A stretch of 64,000 nucleotides of DNA from Parelaphostrongylus tenuis (GCA_019055375.1 JAHQIW010007345.1:1-64000), one strand, 5' to 3'; shown: positions 1-12,536, numbered from the stretch's first letter. Notes: generated by a model from the sequence alone, not told the origin. Made by a program: numbers and translations.

Positions 1-3000
1 AGGTGTCCCCAAACCTTTTTTTTTTTTTTTAATGCTTGCGTCAGCCAAAGTAAATCTGGGGAGGGTTTTTACCCGCCACAAAGTAGCCAGTCCTGCAACG
101 AATAAACCTAAAGAAAGAGCACAAGGAATAATAATGGGCAATGAGTCTAACGAATTTAGGTGGTGTGTAAAAACTGATAAATGCACAATCCTAAGTGCGT
201 ATCAGTGTACATGAGTAAAGGAATGGAGAATAAGCATGCTAGAATTCGATCTCAATCGCCATCTATACTAACAAAGCACACTCTGTTTCGTCTTTTGAAG
301 GCATTTGTAATTATATGGGCACAACACTTCTTACTGACAGGCTAGAGAACAAACCTCTTTGATTCAGGCGAATTTGCTAAAATCACAGCAGCAGAACAAC
401 TATTTCATGAGATACGGGCCGGTGTGGAGTCTGTTGTTGAAGGTACTTTCAATACGAAAACTACAGGCACAGCAACTATCACGACTTGTTTCCACAAAGG
501 AACGGATCAAATAAGTCGTCTGGCTCTAACAATCAAAAAAACTTGGTGTGGAATAAATATTTTTTAACATTTACTTTTATATTAGAGGAGTGTCACTTCA
601 TTAACTTTCATGAAATTTTGCGCATGTGTGGTCCGATGCTTGATGGCTTAATGCAAACCACTCGTTTACCTATTTTGGGACATTAGAAAACATCTTAAAG
701 AATTTTAATGAAGAATTACATACCTAGAGTGAATGAATTTTAGACCCATGAACACACATGGAAACAGCAATAAACGAGCGCGTGACGGAGGTACCGCAAT
801 ACAAGACCACATAAACGCCACGAGAGATAGCGTGGCATTGCAGGCGGACGGACACGGTCGCAAGAACACTCGGTGAAGGACACACGCGGAAGTATGTCTG
901 GATAGTGAGAGTCCAATGACACGAAGGGAACACAATATGGTCATCTCTATCTGGGCACCACTATGGTCTATTCTTACCATTATTTTTTCGACTCCATGCC
1001 ACATTATTATGCTTGACACCACACCTGCTCCAAGCAGAGCTTGTTATTAGAATCAACTTCAAATCCATACACCATAATAGGCACACCGATATTTTGAAAC
1101 TTGGCAACTGAGAATTGCAAGCTCTGTCAACTCTTGCACAATGAATCCAAACCACAGCATTTTTATATTATGTGTAACCCGCTCCTAGCCCGGTGGTATT
1201 GATGCTAAACAAATTTATATACCCTATAGATGACAGAACTGACGTGGATGTAAACAATTGGGCCTACCAGTAGTTTGTAAGGATGAGCTAATGCAATTCC
1301 CCGGACGCTCTCCAAATTCGAGATACATAGTAGAGTGAGGTGCGGTTCTAAGTCCCGCCTGACCGGCGAACAGTCTATGCAATTCTCCGTAGTCCTAGAC
1401 TTACTGCTGAACTTCCCTAAACGTACGGGTTCGGAGAATGACGACGCCAATCCCATGCCGGGTGTACACCTCTTGTGCACATAAGACATCATGTCTTTAA
1501 CAACAAACATAGCCTTTCCCGGTGACAGCTCTAGGTGGCAGCTTTTTTAGTACCTAAAGGCCTCTAACGCAACGCTGGACTTCGCCGTACCAGTTTGGTC
1601 ATGCATTCCTATGAATGAAAAATCCTGCAACATGCCGACTTCTTAAAATATATCTAAGCAAGGACTAACTGTTTTTGAATATCTACTGATTCCCAGTAAG
1701 GCTCTAAGACGTTAGGAGTTTGAATTCTTCAAGGATACTTTATGCACTCCACTCTGTGAAGCATCGCTAAGTGATTTAATCTAAGCCTACACATGCTATG
1801 ACTGCTAGCATTTTGACGACTCATAAACAAGTGTTTTCATATATTGAGGCATGTTGAAGTATCAGTTTACCCACTATGATGGATCGGAAGGCATAGTTTT
1901 GTGAAATATTGCAGAATCCAGTATGTTTCGGGTTAGATCTCCTCGCTTTGGCGACATAGGTAGTTTCTCGTCTGCAAAGTGGATTTTTGTGACTAAATGC
2001 TTGCTCGTGTGGTGACACACACACGCGCGCACGCATCATTCCCTAATATCGGCTTGTAGTTGGGTCGAGTGACAGACGACTCAACCCGACTGTCAACTGA
2101 ATGGGGGCCCTTCGTGAGGCCTTCGCTAATACTGCTCGAAATCGCGACTTCGAGGCGTTTTCAGATGTGTTTTGGCCTCTCACCAAATCGGCACTATTCG
2201 CAAAATCCGCAACTTTTTTTTGCACTTTGCATCTTCTTTTGGCCATAATTCGGCTCAAAATGCACGAGGACCGCGGGAGTCCACTCATTCGTCTATATAT
2301 CTATCCATCTATCTACCTTTGCTAGAATCTCCCAAATCGGTGATAATGACTTTTCTCGAAACTTTTACTATAAAATTCTTGGATACTTTTTTTTATAAAA
2401 TACCAAGAAATTGTTTGGAATATAAATTTCAACACTCGGACTCAGAGTTTCATGGAATCGGTTAGCGCATTCTATCGTCAACATTGTAAGGTGTTCTTGA
2501 CATTGACACATATCGTATTTGCTGAAACATGGTGAAATGCAGGAAAAAATTAATTGGGGCATTTTCAGGTTTTAGCGACGAATGATCCGACAATGCATGC
2601 TGAGGTGGCCGCGATAAGAAACGCCTGTAAGAAAATGAGTACGTTGATGTATTTGTCAAAGAACGTATTCACGCTACAAGCAATGATGCTTTTTTTACTT
2701 CAACCGTAAACAGACGCCTACTTCGAAAAATGGAATGGGATGTTTTCGTTGGATTTTCGCTGAAGTCACTGCATAGAGCAGAAAGTACCAGGTTTATAAG
2801 ATGTCTGCGAAAAATCTTGAACATAGACAGTTCATGGCAACTAAATCCATAGCTGTGCGGTTTTGATAGTCACAAGCACTGTGTCAATCGATCAGAGTAT
2901 GCCGTACTGCGAGAGGATTTTTGATAAAGTATAATAGAGGCTTGCTAGGTGTAAACTAAGTAACTATAAGCTTGTCTCATCACGCCGTTTTAAACGGTAA

Positions 3001-3500
3001 CTTTATTTTGAAGCAAATTTTGGACAATAAAAAAAATATGATGAAGTAGTGTTACCTTGGGTGACTATTTCCTTGATCCCACTCTGTTCTTCTTTTACTT
3101 TGCTTCCGTGTTTCTGTCATTCGATAAATGAAGACACTAAAGTGGGATTGATCCCTAAATGGTTTTTGTAGGGTAGCATGGAAAATAATTGGATGGGATC
3201 TGTTTTTCTTCCAAAAGATTCGTCGTTGTTGCTCATTCTCTGCCAGCTTCTCACTCTGTTTTTTCTTCCTCTCCTTCTTACTTATTACTATTCAAGAAGT
3301 ATTTTAGCTAGAGCGAAATTTATCAAAAATTCCCCCAGTGCTTGATATTCTTAACACTTTACTCGAGTTCACAGATGCTAGTTTACATTGAATGCTGATT
3401 CATTCCATCAATAATTCGTTCAATATTTGAGATTAAATAATTTTATGTCTTTCCTGGCTTTATAAGCTTCAGCTTCTTTACTACAATTTCTTTTCTAATA
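1..3500. other. No gene seen
   Basis: AT-rich sequence with two GC-richer islands (about 740-960 and 1250-1500) and a third near 2060-2290. Their open frames (up to 105 codons, - strand) show no recognisable family. A CA/CG microsatellite lies near 2015-2035. The islands may be old repeats. Confidence 0.4.
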
Positions 3501-3882
3501 GGTTGGGGAAAAATTTCTAAGAAAATGCTTGCAACTTTTTTAGGTATCGGCCATTTTTCGTGTTTTTGGATTGATTTGAAAGCTCGTCTTCTCCCGCGTT
3601 GATAGGTATATAATTTATCTACTTATTTCGAGATGAAGTTGACAAGCGAGCCCAAGCCAGATCGATGTGTTCACTTGCCACCGTTGCATTTGAACCCAAC
3701 AGCCATTCATGCATCATCAACAACCTAATTTGCTCGCTTGTTAACTCCACCTTGAAATAAGTAGATAAATTTTATACCAATCAACGCGGTAGAAGAAGGG
3801 CTTCCAAATGTGCCCAAAACCACAGAAAGTAGCCGACACTCAAAAAAATTACGAGCATTTTCTCAGAACTTTTTCCCCAACC
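3501..3882. mobile_element. mariner-like MITE with about 150-bp terminal inverted repeats
   Basis: It starts GGTTGGGGAAAAA and ends with the complement TTTTTCCCCAACC. The arms match over about 150 bp, including AGAAAATGCT and GTAGATAAATT-type blocks. A TA precedes the left end and AA follows the right end, so the expected TA duplication has decayed. The TIR start resembles mariner termini. The open frame 3810-4040 runs out of this repeat and is not a gene. Confidence 0.7.
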
Positions 3883-4544
3883 AATTAATTGAAGATGAGA
3901 TCTATACTCAGGCAATTTTGACTTGTCCGGCTGTACCATGTACACTTCGTGCTATCCCTGCCCGATGTGCATGGGAGCTTGTTTGTGGGCTCGACTCAGT
4001 GCCATCTATTACTGCGCTACTGAGGAGCAGGTACGGATAATCCATTTGTCAGAGATTTTATTTCTGTGTTCAATTTCTGCACCTAATTTTGTTTTATAAT
4101 GGAGTCTATACTAGATCACATAACTTCTACTATTTAAAGTCTGCTATCAGCTTTAAGGATGATTCTGTTCTTTTTTGTGCAATACTGACGAACACCGTAA
4201 TACTGTAGATCACCCGGCTGCAGAAAATATAAGAATAAGATCAAATCTCAAAAAAACTGATTCTGTCACAAAGTCAACTCCATCACACATTGGAAAACGC
4301 CGGTAGACATATCGAAGACAGATCACACAGGCTGCTCTCGTACTTGCCAGTAAATGGTTTTCTATCTCCAGAATAGAACAAACGACTGTTGATCGACTTA
4401 TAGCACTTCTGCCATTACAATTTTTGGGAGTAGAAGTATTAGAAAGATACTTGCTAAAAACTAAATACCATCTGATTCATTGAATCGTGCTATTAAAAAG
4501 GCTCTCTAAAATCCTAAGAGAACTGAGTGGCGAGCAAAAACACG

Positions 4545-4616
4545 ACCTCAGGCGGGAATCGAACCCACGTTTCATCCTATCCGGGGACGCGTGCTCTACC
4601 ACTACACCACTGAGGC
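4545..4616 (-). tRNA. tRNA-like gene or SINE head, 72 nt, probably pseudo
   Basis: On the - strand the 72 nt fold as a full cloverleaf: acceptor stem of seven pairs (G-U first), D stem, a five-pair anticodon stem CGTCC/GGATG with loop CCGGATA, and a five-pair T stem with loop TTCGATT. The loop lacks U33 and has T at position 37, so a working tRNA (nominal anticodon GGA) is doubtful. Similar heads occur at 48660-48720 (-) and 56190-56250 (+), which argues for a SINE family founded on this tRNA. Confidence 0.55.
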
Positions 4617-5919
4617 ACATTTGCACGACCACTCATTCTTCAACATCTCAATGTTAGCTATCAGCCACCAACCTTTGACAGGTTTGGTCGGGTATGCGAT
4701 TTCGCTTTATAAACCCAAAATTTCGAATATTAATAATTAGAATAGCTCTCTAAAATCATTTCCATTACCAGGCAGGAAGTTTGAAAGAGCATTTTTCACT
4801 AGATAAAATATTTCTACGAAGTTACTAGTAATCATTCGAAATCGCTTAGAAATGTTTTACAATCAAAAAGGCCCTATTGCGACAGTGTTGCATTTAAACT
4901 GAAAATATATTCTACATGCGTTGTTCTTATCGCGTTTATCTCGCACGATAGAGCGCTTCCCTTAGGCTATTAGTAATTATGCGTTAGCGTAAATTTCGAT
5001 AACTGTAATGCAATGTTTCTATCTGAAGAGGCCGTTCTACTGCAATATAACAGAGACAATAAGACTAATTTTCACATGCTCCGTGTTTATGGATATCATC
5101 GATCTATAGAGTACGCAGACGTTATTCTCATGTGGAGTGCGATTCTTGTTATTGAATTTGGAATTTTTTCCCGTCTTGGCAAGTGATTTAAGTAAAACAT
5201 ATGATTCTAGTGCTTGAAAATTTTCTCTACACGTTCATATGCTTTTCTTGTTTAGGGTTGAATTACTTAGGTTTAGGCCTACGTTCAAGATTAACAGCAG
5301 AATCATTTGACAATATATAGAAAACATCAAAACCGTAAGCACTGGAACGATAGAACAATCTTTGTTTTACAAGTTATGTACTTAGAACTTATGAATCTTT
5401 GCGAAACGGCGAGACAGTTTCTAAATGAAGAACAAAACTCCTCGCAATAACACTCGATGCGTGTGGAGTACAATTTTTATTTTGGTTGCTACAGAGCTGT
5501 AAGACGGCTTATTTAGGAAAAAGTAAATCTTTTAATTCTCCGAGATTTGAACTCTTGAATAATTATCAAGGGTCTAACGAAAATTCATTGTCCACTAAAA
5601 GAGGTTTCTAGAAAATCCTACCCGATAACGGAAATGATCCGTTTTCTGGATCCTTAGGTTGAACAAAATTGATACTTTCACGTAAGAATTTTTTACATAG
5701 TTAAAAATGTTAGGGATAGTGTTGAAAGAGTATATAAAGTTTTTGACGTTGACTAACTGCTTGAGATTGCGCAATGCAATCTAGTCAAATCGTATCATAG
5801 TCAAAATGTTTGAGTATAATGTACTGAACAGAAAATTATGGGAGCTTTCTAGAATGCAAAATCAGTGTTGTATTATTCCGGAGTTGTGCCATTTCGCAAC
5901 CTCAGATTGATGAGGGAGG

Positions 5920-5985
5920 GGAGCGACTAATCCGATGGCAATCGTGAGCCTTTCACGCACCAGACACATCGCTCTACCTGCGCTG
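5920..5985 (-). repeat. tRNA-like sequence
   Basis: The - strand GCGCAGGTAGAGCGATGTG and GTGCGTGAAAGGCTCACGA resemble the D and anticodon arms of a tRNA-derived repeat. No intact B box is present. Confidence 0.35.
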
Positions 5986-8077
5986 AATAAAACATAATTT
6001 GCTGTAAAATGTCAGCCATAGTAACATTTCTCTGATTTTCTCTATAAGTAAACATTTCAGGCAAGTAAGGCTGGTTTCGATGATAAGCCGTTCCATGATC
6101 TCCTCAAAAATCCGTGTCCCGATGAGAAACGGTGAGGAGTTTACATTTCTAAGTAGATCCGTAACCCAATGAAGGTTCTCGAGAATGTTTAAAAAAAGTG
6201 TTTATCCAAGGTAAAATTGTTAACTGGGTTATTGACGTTATGGAAGAAATTCAGAATGTTGGAGCGCCTGACTGTTGCCGATCATCTACGACCCTTCGAG
6301 TTATGGATGAAAAGGGTGACACTGTCAAGCAATACTGATCTTCTTTCAAACCTGTTGCCATCGAAGTTGCGAAGTTTATTTAAGCTCTGAATTTAATATT
6401 CGCAAGCATATAATAAACGTGCTAAATATATAAACATGCAGCAGATGAAAGACCAGACTCTCACAACAGGCCAATGCCATTTAAATCAGAGAAGTCCTCA
6501 ATCAAGAGATAAACATGACGAGATGAACTGAATGCTAGAAGTTCTGAAACGTGCATAGTAAAAAGATCTGTGATACAAATAATATTTTGTGATAAAGTGA
6601 AGGTGAAATGTTCAAAGTCTGTTGCGTTCATTAAACATTCGTCTGACCGATGTGCTTCGCTGCTTGTCTTTCCGTGAGTGATTGAGTGTTTTGGCACATA
6701 TTACCCAACGCCAAAGGAATCCAACGCGCTTAATGTAAAATATGATGACCGTTTACGGCTTAGAAGAGATACAATACAAATACCCAGCGCATACTGAGCT
6801 CAATTGATTGGGATAAGGGCGCTCATGACCTGCTAGTTCTGTATCCATTGAGAATTTTCACGCACCACTGCAGTGAGGCGCTGCTAATGCGATTCCTGAA
6901 AAGCTCTTCATTTTTCTATTTTTCACCTTGAGAATCACAAGAGCGACAGAAAAAGGAAAGTAGCCGGCTAATTCATTGAAGTCATCTTTATAAAATTTCG
7001 ATTTTCTGATTGAATCTTTTCGTTTTTTGCTTCAGCTGTGTACATCGAAACCGTCACTACTGCATGATGAATGTTTAAGAAAAAAAAAGTTCGAATCCTA
7101 TGTAAAAGAGGAGGGACTGCTTTGCCATGATAACTGTACATGTGTTACTTGTGTAATCAGGATATGAGTTTTCAAATTATGTTCCTCCATTCCCAATGTG
7201 AAGGTTAAATGTAGATGATAAATGGTGAGATACGAAAAGTTCATTGAATGGCGAACAAATAGACGACATATCAATGTAATTCTACTATAGCAGCATCAAA
7301 AGACAGCGCTTAAGGGGGCCTATAGTGCATCTTGTTTGAAAATCATGAATGAACGGGCTACAAACTTCATAGATTGTTTGACTCAGGCAAGATTTATACA
7401 TGATCTCTTTACCCAATTAGCGCTTGCACTTCTTCGGTTTCTCTGAAGCCAATTAAACCAGTGGATTCCGTGTTGTGGTTATCCGCTCTAACAACGAGTC
7501 GTATCTTTCGAAGTAGAGTATCGTTCAAATTATGTCATGACAAGTGACGATACATGTGAACTGCACTAAATTTTAAGAGTTGTAACAACATTAACCATAG
7601 TTTTGTGTTGGCAGCAAGTGTGAGAGAGTGCTTAGAACTGCTTGTCTCTCATCTGTTCAAATATTATGAATGAGGTGCAAACAGTTTGGCGTTGATCAGT
7701 TTCTAAAAGTTTAATTCCTTCTTTTGTCCCACTTTTCTTCTATCCTTTAACCTTAGCTTTTACTTAGTTCTGTTTAATTTTCAATTTTCCAACTTCGATA
7801 GATTGGAGGGCTTAATTTTCCCGACACACAGAAGCTGAATGAATAACTATCTATGCAAATGACCACCCAATCGAGACATTATTCACCTACATCTGACTTT
7901 CAAATATCATCAAGCATCATTTGAAACACATCATTTATCCTCGTGATAGTCGTTTCGTAACTGAGCGATTACGTTTTGTTCTTCTCAAAATTCCTTCCAA
8001 TATCTACTTAACGAGTGATATTACCAGTTATATATTCAATAGGCCATGATGAGTTTGCATTTTGCCTTGGTATTTAC

Positions 8078-8300
8078 ATTGAAAATTATATCTCTTCATT
8101 CGACTATTTCTATAGACCTCGCTCAAAAACAACGATAATCTGATAATCACACAACACTTTTTGAGCTTTTTGTGAGATCTGGTAGGACACCTGTGGAGTA
8201 CTAGACGGGCCCGTTTTGTCTTGCAGACTCATCAGAAGCACAGTTTCTTCGGTTCAGTCGATCCCTTGGAGATACAGCCCTACTTATAAAAGAATCGACG
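8078..8300. mobile_element. Hammerhead-arm element family 1, single-arm copy
   Basis: The copy starts with a flank that is the reverse complement of the GAGGTCTATA-containing outer ends of other copies, followed by an arm with TTTTTGTGAGATCTGGTAGG, a hammerhead-like core on the - strand and CGGTTCAGTCGATCCC. No matching right arm was found immediately downstream. Related copies lie at 9078, 10700, 11004, 18190 and 21880. Confidence 0.6.
8198..8241 (-). ncRNA. Hammerhead ribozyme motif, one core change
   Basis: On the - strand: stem I GUGCUU/UAGUAC (five of six pair), CUGAUGA core (8229-8235), stem II GUC/GAC, then AAAAC instead of GAAAC, stem III closed by a GGGCCC palindrome, and a GUC cleavage triplet (8204-8206). 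Loss of G12 should reduce or abolish cleavage. Confidence 0.55.
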
Positions 8301-8789
8301 CAAAATAACAAATCACCGCAAGTCTGGTGATAATTTTCCCGGTATTCAGTAGCCATCAGCTGGGCCCGTGGCTGATAAAATAAATCATACCTCTTCACTC
8401 GATTGTTTTTTTATAAATCTTAATCAAAATCGTAATAATGTGATACACACATGGCATGTTTCTGAGGATTATTTATAATCACTTGCTACTATGCCTTTAC
8501 ATATGTTTTGGAACTAGAGCAATAAACACCGAATTTATCAAGCAGAGATAATTAAAATTGGTTCACAACACTTCTTGAAGTATGCACCATCACACTGAAC
8601 ACATTCCTGCCATCTCTCAGACGGTAAATCAGAACCGCTCTGTGCAGAACTCTCTGAGTTTACTGCTGGTTCGAAACTTGCCCATACTTGTCTCATTATG
8701 GCCGTCAATTAAGTCTTTATGACAAGTTAGTGCTTTGAAAGTGCCGCAAAGGCTAAAAATTTGTGCCCTGTGAGCAACTGGACCGCTGC

Positions 8790-9025
8790 AGTCGGGCCCT
8801 GTCACATCGACGTCGCCGCAGTCCTTTCCAGCTTCATGACAACGCAAAGTTTGCATGTCGTCAAATTAACAAAGAGCGAGTTGGGCTGGGAGTTGCTGGA
8901 TCATCTGCCTTACATTCCTGGCTTGTCGCCGTCTGACTGTTCCTCTCACTGGAGCACTTCCTGATCAAAAAGAAATTTCAAGACATCAATCATTTGCGTC
9001 AATTGACAACTTTCTTTGAATCATA
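8790..9025 (+). pseudogene. mariner-like transposase C-terminal remnant
   Basis: Across two frames the + strand gives LHDNAKFACRQINKER, then ELGWELLDHLPYIPGLSPSD and then LIKKKFQDINHLRQLTTFF. These match in order the HDNARPH catalytic block, the LGWEVLPHPPYSPDLAPSD block and the following segment of mariner transposases. One frameshift separates the first two blocks and the N-terminal half was not found, so it is dead. It lies between two hammerhead-arm elements. Confidence 0.75.
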
Positions 9026-9077
9026 GCTTTACTCTTGACTGCTCATGAAGACTTCGCGGAAAAAAAAAATAAGAATC

Positions 9078-9563
9078 TATAATCTGATTGCAAGATAGCG
9101 TGTTTTGAGCCTTTTGTGAGGTTTAATACGGTACTCATACAGTAGTAGACAGCTATGGTTTCGCCCATGGAGTTCTTCAGGAGCACGGTTTCTTTCGGTT
9201 CAGTCGATTCCTGGCAGGAGAGATGCCCTACTTAAAAAAGAATCGACGCCGTTATTACGTTATTTAGGACGTTATTAGTCAGTAAGAGTAAAGTTATGAT
9301 TCATTCTACCAGCCATAAGCGCTCGACAGTAGTCACTGCAACTTCGGGGAATTTTGACACCCCATTTGCGGTGATCTAATAATTTGGTGTATTTCTTTAT
9401 AACTAGGGGTATATCCCCTGCAAGGAACCGGCTGAATCGAAGGCACTGAGCTACTGAGGAGCCTACAAGGGCGAGGCAGTAGTTGCCAGGTACTGTATAA
9501 GTGCCGTACCAAACCCCATAGAGTGCTCAAAACATGTGATCATGTTATTAAATTATCAGAACT
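9078..9563. mobile_element. Hammerhead-arm element family 1, full-length copy
   Basis: The left arm (about 9078-9250) and right arm (about 9400-9563) are inverted copies. Both contain the GAGCC(T)TTTGTGAGG-type end, a TACTGTATAAGTGCC-type block and a hammerhead-like core. The 150-bp middle (CTATGATTCATT, then GACAGTAGTCACTGCAACTT) is shared with 10889-11003, so this is a real unit of about 486 bp. The right arm is heavily decayed (GAGGC for GAAAC, GCC for GUC). Confidence 0.65.
9142..9186 (-). ncRNA. Hammerhead-like motif, poor stem I
   Basis: On the - strand: CUGAAGA (9174-9180), GAAAC (9158-9162) and GUC (9148-9150) are all present with correct spacing, but stem I pairs badly and stem II starts with an A-C mismatch. 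Likely inactive. Confidence 0.4.
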
Positions 9564-10699
9564 TTATTTGAATCCCAGAATGACGAGTTCTTAGATGCGG
9601 TATTGATTTATTGCTCGAGAGATGGCAGAAATGTGTTCAGGCTGATGTTGCATACTTTTATTGAAGTTGATAAGCAATTTTAATCAATTCTGGTTAATAA
9701 ATTTGGCACTTCTTCGCCAAGTACCAAACTTATGCGATAACTTAATGAGTGGCTGTACAATAAGGTTAATGCGCAACTTTTGAAGAGGTGATTCTTTGTT
9801 TGTTCGAATTTTCTCAATTTACTCTAATCCAATCTTCTGGTATGACTTTGCTAGGGATAGTCATTTTTGCTGCAGTTTGATCCCAACACAATTTTCAAGC
9901 GTTAGATGTTTTTTGTTACTTCTCTTGTTGACGTAGAAATATCTGAATGTGTCTAATCAATGTCACAACACCCATGAATAGTGGATATTTAGCAGCTTCC
10001 ATGAATTGCTTCTGCTTGCGGCACTGCTACATGAACGGAAGCAGACGATCCAGTTGATTCATTCCTGAGATATTGATCCTGTATATGTTGGGTTTGAATA
10101 GAAAAGAAATGGGCAATCTTCTAACTGCTTGACATTCGATAGCCTTTTAACACAGTGCAATGACCATGACAATCCTCGCACACATCTGGCCTCATCCATA
10201 GTGTCGGTTAATTTGGGCAGAGTCCAAAGAGCCTCAAACCTAGAGCAACTATGCATGACACTCTTACATTCTGGCGCATGGCGTACACTAAACTATATAA
10301 TAAGGTCATTGCGACAACCTTCGTGACTACTATACGTGATGGCGAAACTATTCAGATATACAAATCTCGCGGAACAATGTTAAGCATTATCGGGCGGAAT
10401 GAAAGGCACGCTGAATTTAATTATATATGGCTCGTCCTTGCTCGCACGATCTGCTCGATGTTGAGTTAACCTGAAAATTTGGTACCTCCGAGGCCAGGGT
10501 GTACCGAAAATTATCGCCATAGCCACCTGGTGCCTTTTAGGCATTGGAGGGACGTTTGCTGTCTCACGACTCAGATTTCTTTGCAAGTCCGACAACCACG
10601 CTCTAATCAACTAGCTACTGACTGTGTAATTTGAGTAGTTGCCCAACAGCTTAAAAACAAGCTAACGTAAAGGCCAGACGATAATAATAAAAGAATAAT

Positions 10700-11003
10700 C
10701 ATATGACCTGTTGTGAGCCTTTGTGAGAGCTGATAGGGAACACTTATATAGTACTGGAGAGACCAGTCTAGCTTTTGCAGACTCATGAGTAACACAGTTC
10801 CTTTCGGTTCAGCCGATCCCTTGGTGATACACCCCTACTTATAAACGACTCGAAGCCGACCATGTTATGTGATTATGTGATTATTATTGTATTTAGGCGA
10901 GGTCTATAAAAACAGTCGCATGAAGAGCTATGATTCATTTGACTAGTTACGAGCTCGACTGTTGGTCACTGCAATGTCGGAGCATCTATCACGTGATATG
11001 CGG
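10700..11003. mobile_element. Hammerhead-arm element family 1, left arm plus middle
   Basis: The left arm (10705-10850) carries a decayed core (CTCATGA on the - strand). The middle to about 11003 matches the middle of the 9078-9563 copy. The next element's left arm starts where the right arm should be, so this copy was interrupted or fused. Confidence 0.5.
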
Positions 11004-11072
11004 TAATTAGTAGTCCGGTAATCACATAACTTGTTCTGAGCCTTTTGTGAGGCCTGGTAGGGAACGTGTACA

Positions 11073-11116
11073 ATACTAGACGAGCCCGCTTCGCCTTGCA
11101 GACTCATCAGTATCAC
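11073..11116 (-). ncRNA. Hammerhead ribozyme motif, left arm of palindrome
   Basis: This is the mirror of 11191-11234. It has a CUGAUGA core (11104-11110), GAAGC in place of GAAAC, a GUC triplet (11079-11081) and a five-of-six-pair stem I. The G at the A15.1 position would form G-U with U16.1. Confidence 0.55.
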
Positions 11117-11190
11117 AGTTCATTTCGGTTCAGCCGATTCCTTTATTAGTAGGGCTGATCCCCAAGGAATCGGCTGAACCGAAATGAACT

Positions 11191-11234
11191 GTGATACTGA
11201 TGAGTCTGCAAGGCGAAGCGGGCTCGTCTAGTAT
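11191..11234 (+). ncRNA. Hammerhead ribozyme motif, right arm of palindrome
   Basis: Stem I GUGAUA/UAGUAU (five of six), core CUGAUGA (11197-11203), stem II GUCU/AGGC with a GCA loop, GAAGC (11215-11219), loop GGGCUC and a GUC triplet (11226-11228). It is a complete layout with one deviation, G for A at 15.1, so cleavage may be weak. Confidence 0.6.
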
Positions 11235-12471
11235 TGTATAAGTTCCCTACCAGGCCTCACAAAAGACTCAGAACAAGTTATGTGATTACCAGACTATCAT
11301 TATTTCTAAGCGAGGTCTATAAGAACAGTCGATTGAAGAGGTATAATAAAAGAGAACAAGAAAGCACATATGAATTCTTTATAAATCTCCTTGTTACAGA
11401 TTAGTGTTCAGTTCGTCAAATTCTCAGGAAAAGCTCAACTTTTTTCGTCAAAGCAGTCCCCTTTCGAAAACTTTTTCATAATTGAATTTTCGGCTTTATT
11501 GCTGGGTCTCGTGAATGAAATAATAAATAGTGCATTTATGAACACAAAAGATTACTTGCTTTCTATAGAAATCAGGATTCCACGCGATTTAGAACCTTCT
11601 GGCATTTTGTTCGACACCAGTTATTTTCTCACATTATTCAGTGAACTTTGCTATCATTTACATAAATTAAACTTGAAAGTAATCCATTATAAGAAAGCTA
11701 TACCACTTTAGTACATTATGCGATAGCATAAGCAAAAAAGTCATCTACTCGTCCATTTGATCACCAGCGTTCAGCAAGGAACTCGCCTTTGCGGAAGTTC
11801 AAATTGATGTATTGAATTAATTAAAATCTTATCGATTAAGTTACGTCATTTCAACATGCTTTTATTCAGTTCAGAAAACTCTGCTGAAAAAAGCAGATTG
11901 ATTCTCCACTTAATTTTTGGAGCACGAGGAATTGAAGGGTGATTACTTCAGTCCAGTAGTATAAAGAATAAGAAGAGCAGAGAAAGGATTTTGTGTTAAC
12001 ATAACAGTAAGAGTGATGAGAAACAAGCGAGTCGTGGAAAATGATTTTCTTGTACCATAAAATGTAGCCGCCATTGTGCAGTAAGCAGTGCTCGGTGGCA
12101 TTACCATCGAACCCTGGCCCTGCTTTATCTCAGCCGTGTTTTAGCCTGTTCGATGGCTGTCAGTAATCAGTCGTCATGGGCTTGATCTGAAGAGCATAAA
12201 CTGATGTGAACTCCAATTATGCTGGAGCTGTGATTGATTAAAATCACAATTTCCGCTCTATTTTCTGTCCAGATCGTTTTGATTTCAGGGTATGATGTGA
12301 AATATAGCCACAAATGTTCTGAAACGCGGGTAAAACTTGTGTAATGATTTCTACCATTGGTTCAATATAGCTGAAATTGTGTTGATTTGTCTCCTCAAGT
12401 CAGTTCTTGACAGATGATTGCTCACAGCCCTCAACTAGGACAAAACACAGCTGAAGGAAATGCAGAACAAG

Positions 12472-12536
12472 GTCTCGATGGTATAATGGAAAACTTAGTG
12501 AGGAGCCACAAAGATTAGCTGGTTCGAAGCCATTTC
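12472..12536 (+). repeat. tRNA-like sequence with A and B boxes
   Basis: GATGGTATAATGG (A box) and GGTTCGAAGCC (B box) are spaced as in tRNA genes, but the acceptor ends do not pair well. It is probably a SINE head or tRNA pseudogene. Confidence 0.4.

Larger units (their letters stand above)
3883..8077. other. No gene seen
   Basis: Apart from the tRNA-like sequences noted at 4545 and 5920, this is AT-rich sequence with stops in all frames and no recognisable domain. Confidence 0.45.
11004..11345. mobile_element. Hammerhead-arm element family 1, near-perfect palindrome
   Basis: The left arm (about 11004-11143) and right arm (about 11161-11300) are inverted copies with only about three differences in the 110 bp I compared, separated by a spacer of about 17 bp. 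Each arm carries a hammerhead motif on opposite strands. The outer flank with GCGAGGTCTATAAGAACAG (11302-11345) also occurs next to other copies. The high arm identity suggests recent formation or gene conversion. Confidence 0.75.

Noticed and set aside
8101..9563. The two left arms at 8.1 and 9.1 kb with the mariner remnant between, considered as one composite transposon
   Set aside because: The arms are in the same orientation and the second has its own right arm at 9.4-9.56 kb, so they are separate copies.
11391..11711. 106-codon frame next to the family 1 palindrome
   Set aside because: No domain, no matching frame beside other family copies, so no support as an element-encoded protein.
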